Shown in pieces: positions 15,880-24,174 of a stretch of 29,115 bases of DNA (its first letter is position 1; every line of letters starts with the position of its first letter). Under the pieces are notes generated by a model. It made no database searches. It saw nothing but the letters and a program-made list of their open reading frames with translations, and was not told the DNA's origin. The DNA is taken from NCBI GenBank assembly GCA_905235345.1, contig CAJOLO010000006.1, positions 1 to 29,115 of the forward strand, in the 5' to 3' direction. The position numbers and the translations under genes were made by a program. Source of the DNA: an uncultured Lachnospiraceae bacterium (GTDB lineage: Bacteria; Bacillota; Clostridia; Lachnospirales; Lachnospiraceae).

Positions 15880-16980
15880 TCATATAATAGTATCCTTAGA
15901 TTTTATAATATATCTTATAAATTTCCCCACCTCTACCCATGCTTCCTTTGCCTCAGGATATCTCGTAAGACCCATCTGAAACACGTGAAACATTCCGGGA
16001 TAGACATGGCTCTTTACCATTACACCGGCCTTCTTTGCATTTTCTGCTACTGTCAATGTATCAGAAAGTAACATCTCATATTCTCCAACCTGCATGAGCA
16101 TTGGAGGAAATCCTGTATAATCTCCATTCACCGGAGAAATATATGGATTCTCGGGATCATCTTCCCTATAATATCCATCCTTATATACGAGTGTATCTGT
16201 AGATCCTCCAAACATAGGATCTATGTTAAAATTCTCATGATACGATTCCCCGCTCTTAGTAAGGTCTGTCCATGCGGACATTGTAACAATCCCCGCCGGC
16301 ATCTGCATATCATGATCTCGAAGATACAGGCAAAGTGCAAGCGTAAGTCCGCCACCTGCCGAATCTCCTGCTACAAATATTCTGTCTGATGAATATCCAT
16401 TATCAAGTATCCATTCATAAGCTGTAACCGCATCCTCAAGTGCCGCCGGATACGGATTATCCGGTGCAACTCTGTAATCAACCGAAAGTACATCATACCC
16501 GTTAGAAATCTCATTATATAACGCTGCCATATCACGATAGGTATTATGCATTCTTCCATAATACCCACCGCCATGAAGCTGCAGAATAATACCTTTATTA
16601 TCGCCGTATAATTTACTCTCGTTATCACTTACCTTATCAGCATTAAAAGTTTCACCCTCAGAAATATATACATCAATACCTGCATTATCCATTCCGGTAC
16701 TTTCAGCTTCTTCCAACGAAGTTTCTGTTTCTTCAATCTCGGTATTATTCTGTATATCTTGTGTATCGACTTTCCTGTTTCTCAAAAGCTCCATCCCGAA
16801 TAAATTCATATCTATAAAAGAGACTTCAAGATGTCCGGGACATTCCCATAATCTTTCTCGCTCCGACAGCTTTGCTCTGATCTCACCACTTTGAGCCTTA
16901 TGCCCTATAATCGGCATATGATTAGCCATCTTTATCATTTTTCTGGCAGTCCTGCCACGGATGCTTATCTGCTGTTCCAT
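15880..16980 (-). CDS. Alpha/beta-hydrolase, HSL-type esterase/deacylase
   Basis: The protein has 366 residues. The hormone-sensitive-lipase-type oxyanion motif HGGGYYG is at 136-142, the nucleophile elbow GDSAGGG has Ser207, and VGEYEMLLSD and YPGMFHVF supply the probable acid and His of the triad. Such enzymes hydrolyse short or medium acyl esters. No signal peptide is seen, so it is probably cytoplasmic. A strongly acidic, poorly structured stretch (about residues 70-125, with TEIEETETSLEEAE) precedes the catalytic fold, where typical members have a short cap. I chose ATG 16980 because GGAG is six bases upstream; ATG 16992 and TTG 17004 remain possible. It sits between the DUF6320 and LTA-synthase-like genes, so it may trim or recycle acyl groups on an envelope precursor. 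Confidence 0.88.
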   Translation of the reverse strand: MEQQISIRGRTARKMIKMANHMPIIGHKAQSGEIRAKLSERERLWECPGHLEVSFIDMNLFGMELLRNRKVDTQDIQNNTEIEETETSLEEAESTGMDNAGIDVYISEGETFNADKVSDNESKLYGDNKGIILQLHGGGYYGRMHNTYRDMAALYNEISNGYDVLSVDYRVAPDNPYPAALEDAVTAYEWILDNGYSSDRIFVAGDSAGGGLTLALCLYLRDHDMQMPAGIVTMSAWTDLTKSGESYHENFNIDPMFGGSTDTLVYKDGYYREDDPENPYISPVNGDYTGFPPMLMQVGEYEMLLSDTLTVAENAKKAGVMVKSHVYPGMFHVFQMGLTRYPEAKEAWVEVGKFIRYIIKSKDTII

Positions 16981-17101
16981 ATTTTTCTCCATGAGTATAT
17001 TCAATTCTCGCCCCTTCAAAACTTAGTGCGGGATTCACCATCAAATACTAATTCAAATCTGCATATCATGCCTGATTCATACATTAATCTTCTCAATAAA
17101 T

Positions 17102-17803
17102 TCACACATGAAACCTTCGTTTCAATTCCCTTGACAATTCACGATCTCCGAATATTATTGTACCTAATAAGAATATTCCGGTCACAGCCACACATGTCAT
17201 CGGAAGTGCAACTACTGTTATTTTGTCGGTAAAATATAATACAACAATAGCTATACTTAAAAGACCCATAAATAATAACAGTATTGAATAACTATACCAA
17301 TGCTGTCTGTTAAGCATCATAAGGAAGAACACTACCGCATCCCCGAACAATATCACCCCGGGAATTGCAAACTTTAATGACCATCCATTCATTTCCGTAA
17401 AATAGAAATCAATCAACACTAGTACAACCATTGTTAAAACAATCTGAAGACCTACTTTAGCCGCAAAACCCGCATCATGTTTTATCCAATATATCATTGA
17501 CGCGTAGATATAGACCATGGAAATACCGCATATCCCCGACCACCAGAAATGTGGATTTACGGAATGATTGATAAATACTAGTCCAATCTCCGACAGAATA
17601 AAAAGAAACAAGATTGCACGCATTACTATATTCATTCTCTTCTCTCTTTTTCTGACATCCGGATAAGCTGATCCCTGACGAAGGAGACTGTCACTCGTTG
17701 CAATCTCTTCATCTGACATATCATCATCTAAAACAGAGTGACACAGTGGGCATATATCTATATCATCATTCACTATTATGTTACAATTTCTACATATTGT
17801 CAT
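17102..17803 (-). CDS. DUF6320-type zinc-ribbon membrane protein
   Basis: This product of 233 residues starts MTICRNCNIIVNDDIDICPLC, giving a four-cysteine zinc ribbon (Cys4, 7, 18, 21). A polar linker follows, then about six membrane helices (residues ~60-220) and a basic end (SRELKRRFHV). This is the layout I know as DUF6320, which commonly accompanies alcohol-acetyltransferase-like proteins in Lachnospiraceae. The start is ATG 17803, with GGAG eight bases upstream; the GTG at 17812 overlaps that site. It follows the acyltransferase gene by 64 bp. It may anchor or regulate the acyltransferase at the membrane, but nothing in the sequence proves this. Confidence 0.82.
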   Translation of the reverse strand: MTICRNCNIIVNDDIDICPLCHSVLDDDMSDEEIATSDSLLRQGSAYPDVRKREKRMNIVMRAILFLFILSEIGLVFINHSVNPHFWWSGICGISMVYIYASMIYWIKHDAGFAAKVGLQIVLTMVVLVLIDFYFTEMNGWSLKFAIPGVILFGDAVVFFLMMLNRQHWYSYSILLLFMGLLSIAIVVLYFTDKITVVALPMTCVAVTGIFLLGTIIFGDRELSRELKRRFHV

Positions 17804-17867
17804 ATTATACACTCCATATTATGTTAATCAGTATCTACAGACTCCCTTACTCTTAAATTACTCTATA

Positions 17868-19289
17868 TCACTCATAATAAGCTCCGTTAGTCTCAATTCC
17901 TACATCCACTCCATTTTTCGATATAATCTGAAAAAATCGTTTCTGTATTGCCGTACTTATAAGATTAGTACTGAATGTAAATGTGAGAACTCCATTATAC
18001 GAGCATACTCCTGCCTTGATATTCTGCCCCTTCGACATGGATAGTATAACATAAAAATTCTCCACATACTTTCTGTACGGTTCCTTAATATCTATATTGC
18101 CGATATTGGTTATGGTTGCCGTAGTTGCTTTAGCGGACATCCCATACACCTGCTTCAAGGCAAAATTCTTTATTACAAGTGGTACTGCACGCAATATCCA
18201 ATTCTGTTCATTAGATACATTGTAGGACATAATATTGTTGAGATTTTCAGGTGTAATCTGTTCCTTTAAATTATCTGCAACTATCTTAATAACTTCCTCT
18301 AAAGTATAATCTTCCTTCTCAGGCTTGAACACAGCAGATACCATTGCAAAGAAATTCTTCATTGTATGAGAATCATAATATGGTCTGAGATTAACCGGAA
18401 CACAGCAACATATCGGATGCTTTGAAGGAAGACCCTTGAGATACTCTCTGTAAACACTGTACACAAATACCGCAACAAGATACTGATTGATTGTTACTCC
18501 ATATGACTTAGATGCTGCCTTCAACTGATCCACCGGCATATAACCATGGATTATTCCAATCTCTCCTTTGGGAAACTTCTCGCCCTTTAATGTAACAGCT
18601 CTATCCGAATTATATACCTTTTCATGTCCCCTCTTAAAGTTCTTAACATAACTGTCTTCCTGATCCAGAAAAATGCCTGAAGAAATCTTATCCTTTTCAA
18701 CCTCCAGAAGCTCCGGATATTTCAATCTCAGATATTGATATACCAGTTCCTTTAAAAAAATAATTCCGCCGGAACCATCCGTCAATGCATGAAACACCTC
18801 AAGATTAATTCTTTTACCATAATATGTAACTCTGAACATATACTGATTATTCTTACTCTTATTAATATATGCTCCCGGATATGAATACTCCTCCCTGACG
18901 ATTGGAGCAGGCTTAGTATTCTCCTCAAAATAATACCAGAAAAAACCCATCTTAAGTCTCATGCGAAACCCGAGAAACTGTGGAAGAATCCTGTTAAGTG
19001 CTTCCTGCAAAAGGACACGATCAATATCTTCAGTAAGTGTCACAGATATACGATACACATTAGACATGTCCTCTGTTGCAATTACCGGAAACAGATTCGC
19101 TGTATTATCAAGCTTATCCCACGCAAGTTGCCCTGTACGAATTTTACGATGCGATGCAACCTTCTTAGTATCCACACTTTCTTTTTTCACATTTTTATCC
19201 TTTTTCTTATCTTCTGCCTTAGAATCATCCATATCGGTCTCGTTCTTAATATCATCAGTAATTATCGAATCTTTATTATGCTTGTCCAT
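17868..19289 (-). CDS. Condensation-fold acyltransferase (alcohol acetyltransferase/PapA-like)
   Basis: The protein has 473 residues. After a highly charged N-terminal ~45 residues comes a chloramphenicol-acetyltransferase/condensation-like fold. The catalytic HxxxDG motif is present as HALTDG at 167-172 (VFHALTDGSGGIIFLKELV), and the second-half motif NLRPYYDSHTMKNFFAMV is of the type found in alcohol O-acetyltransferases and WS/DGAT relatives. Such enzymes move an acyl group from acyl-CoA or a carrier onto a hydroxyl. The start is ATG 19289; the ribosome binding site is weak (GTGAGAG). It begins only 36 bp after typA with no terminator visible, so transcription may read through from typA. 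Its neighbours are DUF6320 and the esterase. The acceptor is unknown. Confidence 0.88.
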   Translation of the reverse strand: MDKHNKDSIITDDIKNETDMDDSKAEDKKKDKNVKKESVDTKKVASHRKIRTGQLAWDKLDNTANLFPVIATEDMSNVYRISVTLTEDIDRVLLQEALNRILPQFLGFRMRLKMGFFWYYFEENTKPAPIVREEYSYPGAYINKSKNNQYMFRVTYYGKRINLEVFHALTDGSGGIIFLKELVYQYLRLKYPELLEVEKDKISSGIFLDQEDSYVKNFKRGHEKVYNSDRAVTLKGEKFPKGEIGIIHGYMPVDQLKAASKSYGVTINQYLVAVFVYSVYREYLKGLPSKHPICCCVPVNLRPYYDSHTMKNFFAMVSAVFKPEKEDYTLEEVIKIVADNLKEQITPENLNNIMSYNVSNEQNWILRAVPLVIKNFALKQVYGMSAKATTATITNIGNIDIKEPYRKYVENFYVILSMSKGQNIKAGVCSYNGVLTFTFSTNLISTAIQKRFFQIISKNGVDVGIETNGAYYE

Positions 19290-19325
19290 ATCACTCTCAC
19301 AACCTTAGCTAATACTAATTATCGA

Positions 19326-21158
19326 TTAACTACGATTAATCTTCGATCTCTTTCTAAGGGTAGGGTCTAGAATTTTCTTTCTTATTCTTATATTCTCCGG
19401 TGTAATCTCCAGAAGCTCATCCGTATCTATAAACTCAAGTGCCTGCTCAAGGCTTAATACTTTAGGAGGTGTAAGCTTCAACGCATCATCAGAACCCGAT
19501 GCACGTGTGTTTGTAAGATGTTTCGCTTTACAAACATTAAGCTCTATATCTTCTGCCTTTCCTGTCTGTCCGATAACCATACCTGCATATACCTGCTCGC
19601 CGGGACCGATGAACAGTGTTCCCCTATCCTGAGCATTAAAAAGTCCGTAAGTGATGGATGTACCTGTCTCAAACGAGATGAGCGACCCCTGACTTCTGTA
19701 CATCATATCACCCTTATATGGTCCATATCCGTCAAATATTGTATTAATGATTCCCGTTCCCTTGGTAGACGTCATAAAATCTCCCCGGAAACCGATAAGA
19801 CCTCTTGCCGGAATCTTAAACTCAAGTCTTACTGTACCATCATGAGAAGGCGACATTGCCTGAAGCTCACCTTTTCGCTCATTAAGCATACTGATTATTG
19901 TTCCCGAGAACTCCTCCGGCACATCGATATATGCAATTTCCATCGGTTCAAGCTTCTTGCCGTTCTCATCCTCCTTGTATATTACCTCTGCTTTGCTTAC
20001 CGCAAACTCATATCCCTCTCTTCGCATGTTCTCAATAAGCACAGATAGATGAAGCTCGCCTCTGCCCGAAACCTTATAAGTGTCTGTTCCTTCTGTCTCT
20101 TCAACACGCAAAGATACATCTGTATTAAGCTCTCTTAAGAGTCTGTCCCTTAAGTGTCTTGATGTAACATACTTGCCTTCCTTGCCTGCAAGAGGAGAAT
20201 CATTAACCATGAAATTCATGGAAATAGTCGGCTCGGAAATCTTCTGGAATGGTATTGGTTGAGGATTGTCAACTGAGCATAACGTATCCCCGATATGTAT
20301 ATCTGCAATTCCTGATATGGCAACTACAGAACCAATACCGGCCTCATCTACTTCTACACGATCTAAGCCCTCAAATTCATAGAGCTTACCAATCTTTACC
20401 TTCTTGCATTTGCTCTCATCATGGGCATTGACAAGCAACACCTCCTGATTGAGTCTGAGTGTTCCGTTATCAACCTTACCTACACCAATTCTTCCAACAT
20501 ACTCATTGTAATCAATCGTTGAAATAAGTACCTGTGTATCTGCATCCGGATCACCTGTCGGTGCCGGAATATAATCTATAATAGTCTCAAATAACGGTGC
20601 CATGTCTACAGCGTCATCTTCAAGATTCTTCTTCGCCACGCCATCCTTGGCTGAAGCATATATAAACGGACAGTCAAGCTGCTCATCAGTGGCTTCCAAA
20701 TCAAGCAGAAGTTCCAATACCTCTTCCTCAACCTCCTCCACTCTTGCTTCCGGACGGTCAATCTTATTCACACATACAATGACATGAAGATCAAGTTCAA
20801 GTGCTTTCTTAAGCACAAACTTGGTCTGAGGCATCGCACCCTCAAAAGCATCAACCACAAGAATAACTCCATTAACCATCTTAAGGACTCGCTCAACCTC
20901 ACCGCCAAAATCCGCATGTCCCGGAGTATCGATAATATTAATCTTAGTCCCCTTATAATGAACTGCAGTATTCTTGGAAAGAATAGTGATTCCCCTTTCC
21001 CTTTCTATATCGTTGGAATCCATGACACGTTCTGCCACTTCCTGATTCTCTCTGAACACTCCGCTCTGCTTTAACAATTCATCTACTAATGTTGTTTTAC
21101 CATGATCTACATGCGCTATGATTGCTACGTTACGAATATCATCTCTTGAAATCTTCAT
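19326..21158 (-). CDS. typA: Ribosome-associated GTPase TypA/BipA
   Basis: The 610-residue product is full length for TypA/BipA, a translational GTPase that binds the ribosome and helps large-subunit assembly and stress adaptation. The G domain shows AHVDHGKTT (G1), RERGITI (G2), DTPGHADF (G3), NKIDRPEAR (G4) and SAKDG (G5). EF-G-like domains and the TypA-specific C-terminal domain follow (GLIGFRGDFMTSTKGTGI, ARASGSDDAL-like NTRASGSDDALKL). The start is ATG 21158 behind AAGGATGAATT. A good promoter lies at 21199-21227 and the terminator of glgB lies just before it. It leads the block that continues with the acyltransferase. Confidence 0.97.
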   Translation of the reverse strand: MKISRDDIRNVAIIAHVDHGKTTLVDELLKQSGVFRENQEVAERVMDSNDIERERGITILSKNTAVHYKGTKINIIDTPGHADFGGEVERVLKMVNGVILVVDAFEGAMPQTKFVLKKALELDLHVIVCVNKIDRPEARVEEVEEEVLELLLDLEATDEQLDCPFIYASAKDGVAKKNLEDDAVDMAPLFETIIDYIPAPTGDPDADTQVLISTIDYNEYVGRIGVGKVDNGTLRLNQEVLLVNAHDESKCKKVKIGKLYEFEGLDRVEVDEAGIGSVVAISGIADIHIGDTLCSVDNPQPIPFQKISEPTISMNFMVNDSPLAGKEGKYVTSRHLRDRLLRELNTDVSLRVEETEGTDTYKVSGRGELHLSVLIENMRREGYEFAVSKAEVIYKEDENGKKLEPMEIAYIDVPEEFSGTIISMLNERKGELQAMSPSHDGTVRLEFKIPARGLIGFRGDFMTSTKGTGIINTIFDGYGPYKGDMMYRSQGSLISFETGTSITYGLFNAQDRGTLFIGPGEQVYAGMVIGQTGKAEDIELNVCKAKHLTNTRASGSDDALKLTPPKVLSLEQALEFIDTDELLEITPENIRIRKKILDPTLRKRSKINRS

Positions 21159-21198
21159 AATAATTCATCCTTCTTTTTCTGTTCTTTTTCGCTTAGAT

Positions 21199-21227
21199 AG
21201 TTTATCACAAAGACAGTAACCTTTCAA
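21199..21227 (-). promoter_or_regulatory. Probable sigma-A promoter of typA
   Basis: The minus strand shows TTGAAA, a 17-bp spacer and TAAACT, placed 40 bp upstream of the typA start and just after the glgB terminator. Confidence 0.6.
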
Positions 21228-21244
21228 GAATTTACAAATAAATG

Positions 21245-21288
21245 AAAAGCGAAAAAACGCTGATAATTTCAGTGTTTTTTTCGCTTTT
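21245..21288 (-). terminator. Terminator between glgB and typA
   Basis: A long hairpin has arms 21245-21263 and 21269-21288 with a 5-nt loop, one G-U pair and one bulged base. It starts 48 bp after the glgB stop. The arms themselves are A/T-run rich (AAAAGCGAAAAAAC) and so could end transcription from either side. Confidence 0.8.
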
Positions 21289-21335
21289 ATGGTTATTTTG
21301 TACATCGGTTATCTTAATATAATTGTTTTAAATTA

Positions 21336-23804
21336 TCAGCTAAGGTTAGTCTTTTTCCCTGATGCACTCTTTGAAGACTTTGAAGAGCTACTCTTTGCAG
21401 TAGTCTTTTGAACATTTCCATTAGCTGACGATTGTGATGTACCGCTCTTTGATACACTGTTCTTTGCTGTACTTTTCTTTGTTGTCGTTCCGGCTTTAAC
21501 TTTTCTCTCTGTATTCTTAACTGTCTGTTTCTTCTCTATTGTCTTAGGTTCTGTCTTCTTTGCATCAGGATCGTTATAATCATACTTAAATACTACAACC
21601 GAAAGCGGTGGAAGATGCATAGTTATAGAATACTTTCTTCCGTCCCATGGTTCGTCAACAGCCTCAACAGGCTTAGGATTAACTCTGTTAAGTCCTGCAA
21701 ACTCCTCATCATCGGAATTGAGTATCTCTGTATACTTACCCGGGCATGGAACTCCAACAATGAATCCGTCTCTGTCAATTGGGGTAAAGTTACATACAAA
21801 CAACAACTGATTCTTAGCAGTAGAACCACGTCTGATAAATGAAACTATACTGCTCTGAGGATCATCACAGTTAATCCACTCAAAGCCCATCTGGTCCTGA
21901 TCGTTATAATACAATGCATCATATTTACTATACAGTTTATTAAGTGCTTTTACATAGTTCTGTATACCTTTATGGAATCTTGCATCCGGTCCGTCTAATT
22001 CAAACCAGTCAAGACTTCTCATCTCGCTCCACTCTCTTGGCTGAGCGAATTCCTGCCCCATAAACAATAATTTCTTGCCCGGATGACCATACATGAAACC
22101 ATAAGCTGTACGAAGGTTAGCAAACTTATCATCATGAAGTCCCGGCATCTTATTGAACATTGAACACTTCAGATGAACCACCTCATCATGCGAAATTACA
22201 AGTATGAAATTTTCAGAATATGCATACATAAGACTAAACGTTAATCTGTTATGATTAAACTGTCTGAAATAAGGATCTAACTTCATATACTCAAGAAAAT
22301 CATTCATCCATCCCATATTCCATTTGAACATGAATCCAAGTCCGTCCATAGTAGTCGGTGCAGTAACACCCGCCCACGAAGTTGACTCCTCAGCAATAAC
22401 GAACACTCCGGGTTCCTGCTCCTCGATAGTCTTATTAAGCTTCATCAGAAGCTTAATCGCATCATAATTCTCATTGCCGCCATCCTCATTAGGAAGCCAG
22501 TTACCATCCTGTTTACCATAGTCAAGATAAAGCATTGATGCAACCGCATCCACACGAAGGGCATCCACATGATACTCCTTTGCCCAGAACAGTGCATTGG
22601 CAATCAGGAAGTTTGAAACCTCATTTCTTCCAAAATCAAATATATATGTGCCCCAGTCAGGATGCTCACCACGCCTCGGATCAGGATGTTCAAAAAGAGG
22701 CATGCCGTCAAATTTACCAAGACCATGTGCATCTTTAGGAAAATGCGCAGGTACCCAGTCCAGGATAACACTGATGCCATTTTTATGCATATAATCAACA
22801 AAATACATAAAATCTTCGGGATCTCCATATCTCCTTGTCGGTGCGTAATAATTGGTTACCTGATAACCCCATGAACCGTCAAACGGATACTCAGCAATAC
22901 CCATAAGTTCAATATGTGTATATCCCATATCCTTTACATAATCAGCAACCATCGGTGCAAGTTCTCTATATGAAAAGAATCCGTTATCATCATTCTCAAC
23001 TCTCTTCTTCCACGACCCCAAATGCATCTCGTATATTGCCATAGGCTTTCTCATCGCATCATTTCTTGACACACTCTTACGCTTGTCCATCCATGCCGTA
23101 TCTTTCCATCGATACTTAGTAATATCCTTAACAACACTGGCATTATCGGGACGAAACTGCGTACAATTTCCGAATGGATCAGCCTTAAATATCTCATCAC
23201 CATATCGTGTCAAAATATTAAACTTATATACAGCATCCTCTCCAACATCAGGAATAAACAGTTCATATATTCCGGAACTACCCTGCATATTCATCGGATG
23301 AAGTGCTGCATCCCACATATTAAAATCTCCTACAACCGAAACTCTTCTTGCATGCGGAGCCCACACCGCAAAGTATGTTCCCGATACTCCGTCTATCTTC
23401 ATCGGGTGTGCACCTAATTTCTTATATATCTCCCAATGATTACCCTCTGAGAAAAGATATACATCCATATCGCCAATCTGACTTTCGAAGCTATATGGAT
23501 CAGAAGTAACCACTGTTGAACCATCCTGATAATCAGTCACAAGCCTATACTTATTGCCAACGAATTTCTTCTTAGAAAGATATAGTGCATAGAACCCTCT
23601 GTCATCAATCTTCTCCATATCATATTCCGTCTTGCCGCTCGGTGCAACGACCTTACAGCTTACAGAATGAGGCTTATATACAGTAATCATCTGTCCTTCT
23701 CCATAATCATGATTACCAAGTATCTGCTTAGGAGCATTAATCTTACCATCCATAAGCTCGTCAAAAAGTATCCAGTTCATCCACTGTTCAATCTTAACGT
23801 TCAT
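21336..23804 (-). CDS. glgB: 1,4-alpha-glucan (glycogen) branching enzyme with a basic C-terminal tail
   Basis: The 822-residue enzyme introduces alpha-1,6 branches into glycogen. A CBM48-type N-terminal module lies at ~130-225 (GTYFAVWAPHARRVSVVGDFNMW split around residue 150). The GH13 barrel shows LDWVPAHFPKD, DALRVDAVAS with nucleophile Asp419, VFVIAEEST with acid Glu472, and VISHDEVVH. After the usual C-terminal strand (LPPLSVVVFKYDY) there is an added tail of about 78 residues made mostly of Lys, Ser and Thr; the family normally ends before it. The start is ATG 23804 after GGGAGGGTTTCT. The promoter region holds a CAACCGGTTG palindrome, and the gene stands alone, without other glycogen genes. 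Bounded by the ppdK terminator upstream and its own terminator downstream. Confidence 0.96.
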   Translation of the reverse strand: MNVKIEQWMNWILFDELMDGKINAPKQILGNHDYGEGQMITVYKPHSVSCKVVAPSGKTEYDMEKIDDRGFYALYLSKKKFVGNKYRLVTDYQDGSTVVTSDPYSFESQIGDMDVYLFSEGNHWEIYKKLGAHPMKIDGVSGTYFAVWAPHARRVSVVGDFNMWDAALHPMNMQGSSGIYELFIPDVGEDAVYKFNILTRYGDEIFKADPFGNCTQFRPDNASVVKDITKYRWKDTAWMDKRKSVSRNDAMRKPMAIYEMHLGSWKKRVENDDNGFFSYRELAPMVADYVKDMGYTHIELMGIAEYPFDGSWGYQVTNYYAPTRRYGDPEDFMYFVDYMHKNGISVILDWVPAHFPKDAHGLGKFDGMPLFEHPDPRRGEHPDWGTYIFDFGRNEVSNFLIANALFWAKEYHVDALRVDAVASMLYLDYGKQDGNWLPNEDGGNENYDAIKLLMKLNKTIEEQEPGVFVIAEESTSWAGVTAPTTMDGLGFMFKWNMGWMNDFLEYMKLDPYFRQFNHNRLTFSLMYAYSENFILVISHDEVVHLKCSMFNKMPGLHDDKFANLRTAYGFMYGHPGKKLLFMGQEFAQPREWSEMRSLDWFELDGPDARFHKGIQNYVKALNKLYSKYDALYYNDQDQMGFEWINCDDPQSSIVSFIRRGSTAKNQLLFVCNFTPIDRDGFIVGVPCPGKYTEILNSDDEEFAGLNRVNPKPVEAVDEPWDGRKYSITMHLPPLSVVVFKYDYNDPDAKKTEPKTIEKKQTVKNTERKVKAGTTTKKSTAKNSVSKSGTSQSSANGNVQKTTAKSSSSKSSKSASGKKTNLS

Positions 23805-23856
23805 AGAAACCCTCCCTAATGATATTAGCAGCCGGCAGGTATCTGTTAATACTATT

Positions 23857-23887
23857 ATTATATACATTCATGCTGTCTAACATTCAA
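23857..23887 (-). promoter_or_regulatory. Candidate glgB promoter
   Basis: The minus strand shows TTGAAT, then TATATAAT beginning 17 bp later. It would give a leader of about 45-50 nt before the strong ribosome binding site. The exact -10 register (17 or 19 bp spacing) is unclear. Confidence 0.45.
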
Positions 23888-23894
23888 CCGGTTG
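23885..23894. promoter_or_regulatory. CAACCGGTTG palindrome, candidate LacI-family operator
   Basis: A perfect 10-bp palindrome with a central CG overlaps the -35 of the candidate glgB promoter. This form resembles operators of LacI-family sugar regulators. GC-centred palindromes are scarce in this AT-rich intergenic DNA. Confidence 0.4.
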
Positions 23895-24065
23895 CCAACT
23901 CACTATTTTCATATATTTTAATATAATACCACTTTTTTCCATTTATGTAAAGAAAACCGCTTTCCAAACCCATAAAAATCCTTAACCTTTTTAGAATTTA
24001 TCAAGACCTATATATAATACTGTTAATATTGAAAAATTATTTCTAAAATAACATAAAAAACTAAA
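23895..24065. other. AT-rich intergenic spacer upstream of glgB
   Basis: This is the unassigned part of the 370-bp gap between glgB and ppdK. It holds no reading frame with a ribosome binding site and no recognisable RNA. It includes the U-rich run that trails the ppdK terminator. Confidence 0.6.
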
Positions 24066-24114
24066 AAGGACTAAACATCAATTTCCCTTTTAGGAAATCA
24101 ACTGTTTAGTCCTT
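24066..24114 (-). terminator. Terminator of ppdK with nested inner stem
   Basis: AAGGACTAAACA (24066-24077) pairs perfectly with TGTTTAGTCCTT (24103-24114). The 25-nt loop contains a second stem, ATTTCC (24081-24086) with GGAAAT (24093-24098). On the minus strand it is followed by TTTTTAGTTTTTT-like sequence. It lies 60 bp past the ppdK stop. Confidence 0.85.
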
Positions 24115-24174
24115 CATAATCATTATATATTAAGAATAAATCTTCTTAAATACACCTATTATACCATGTATATA

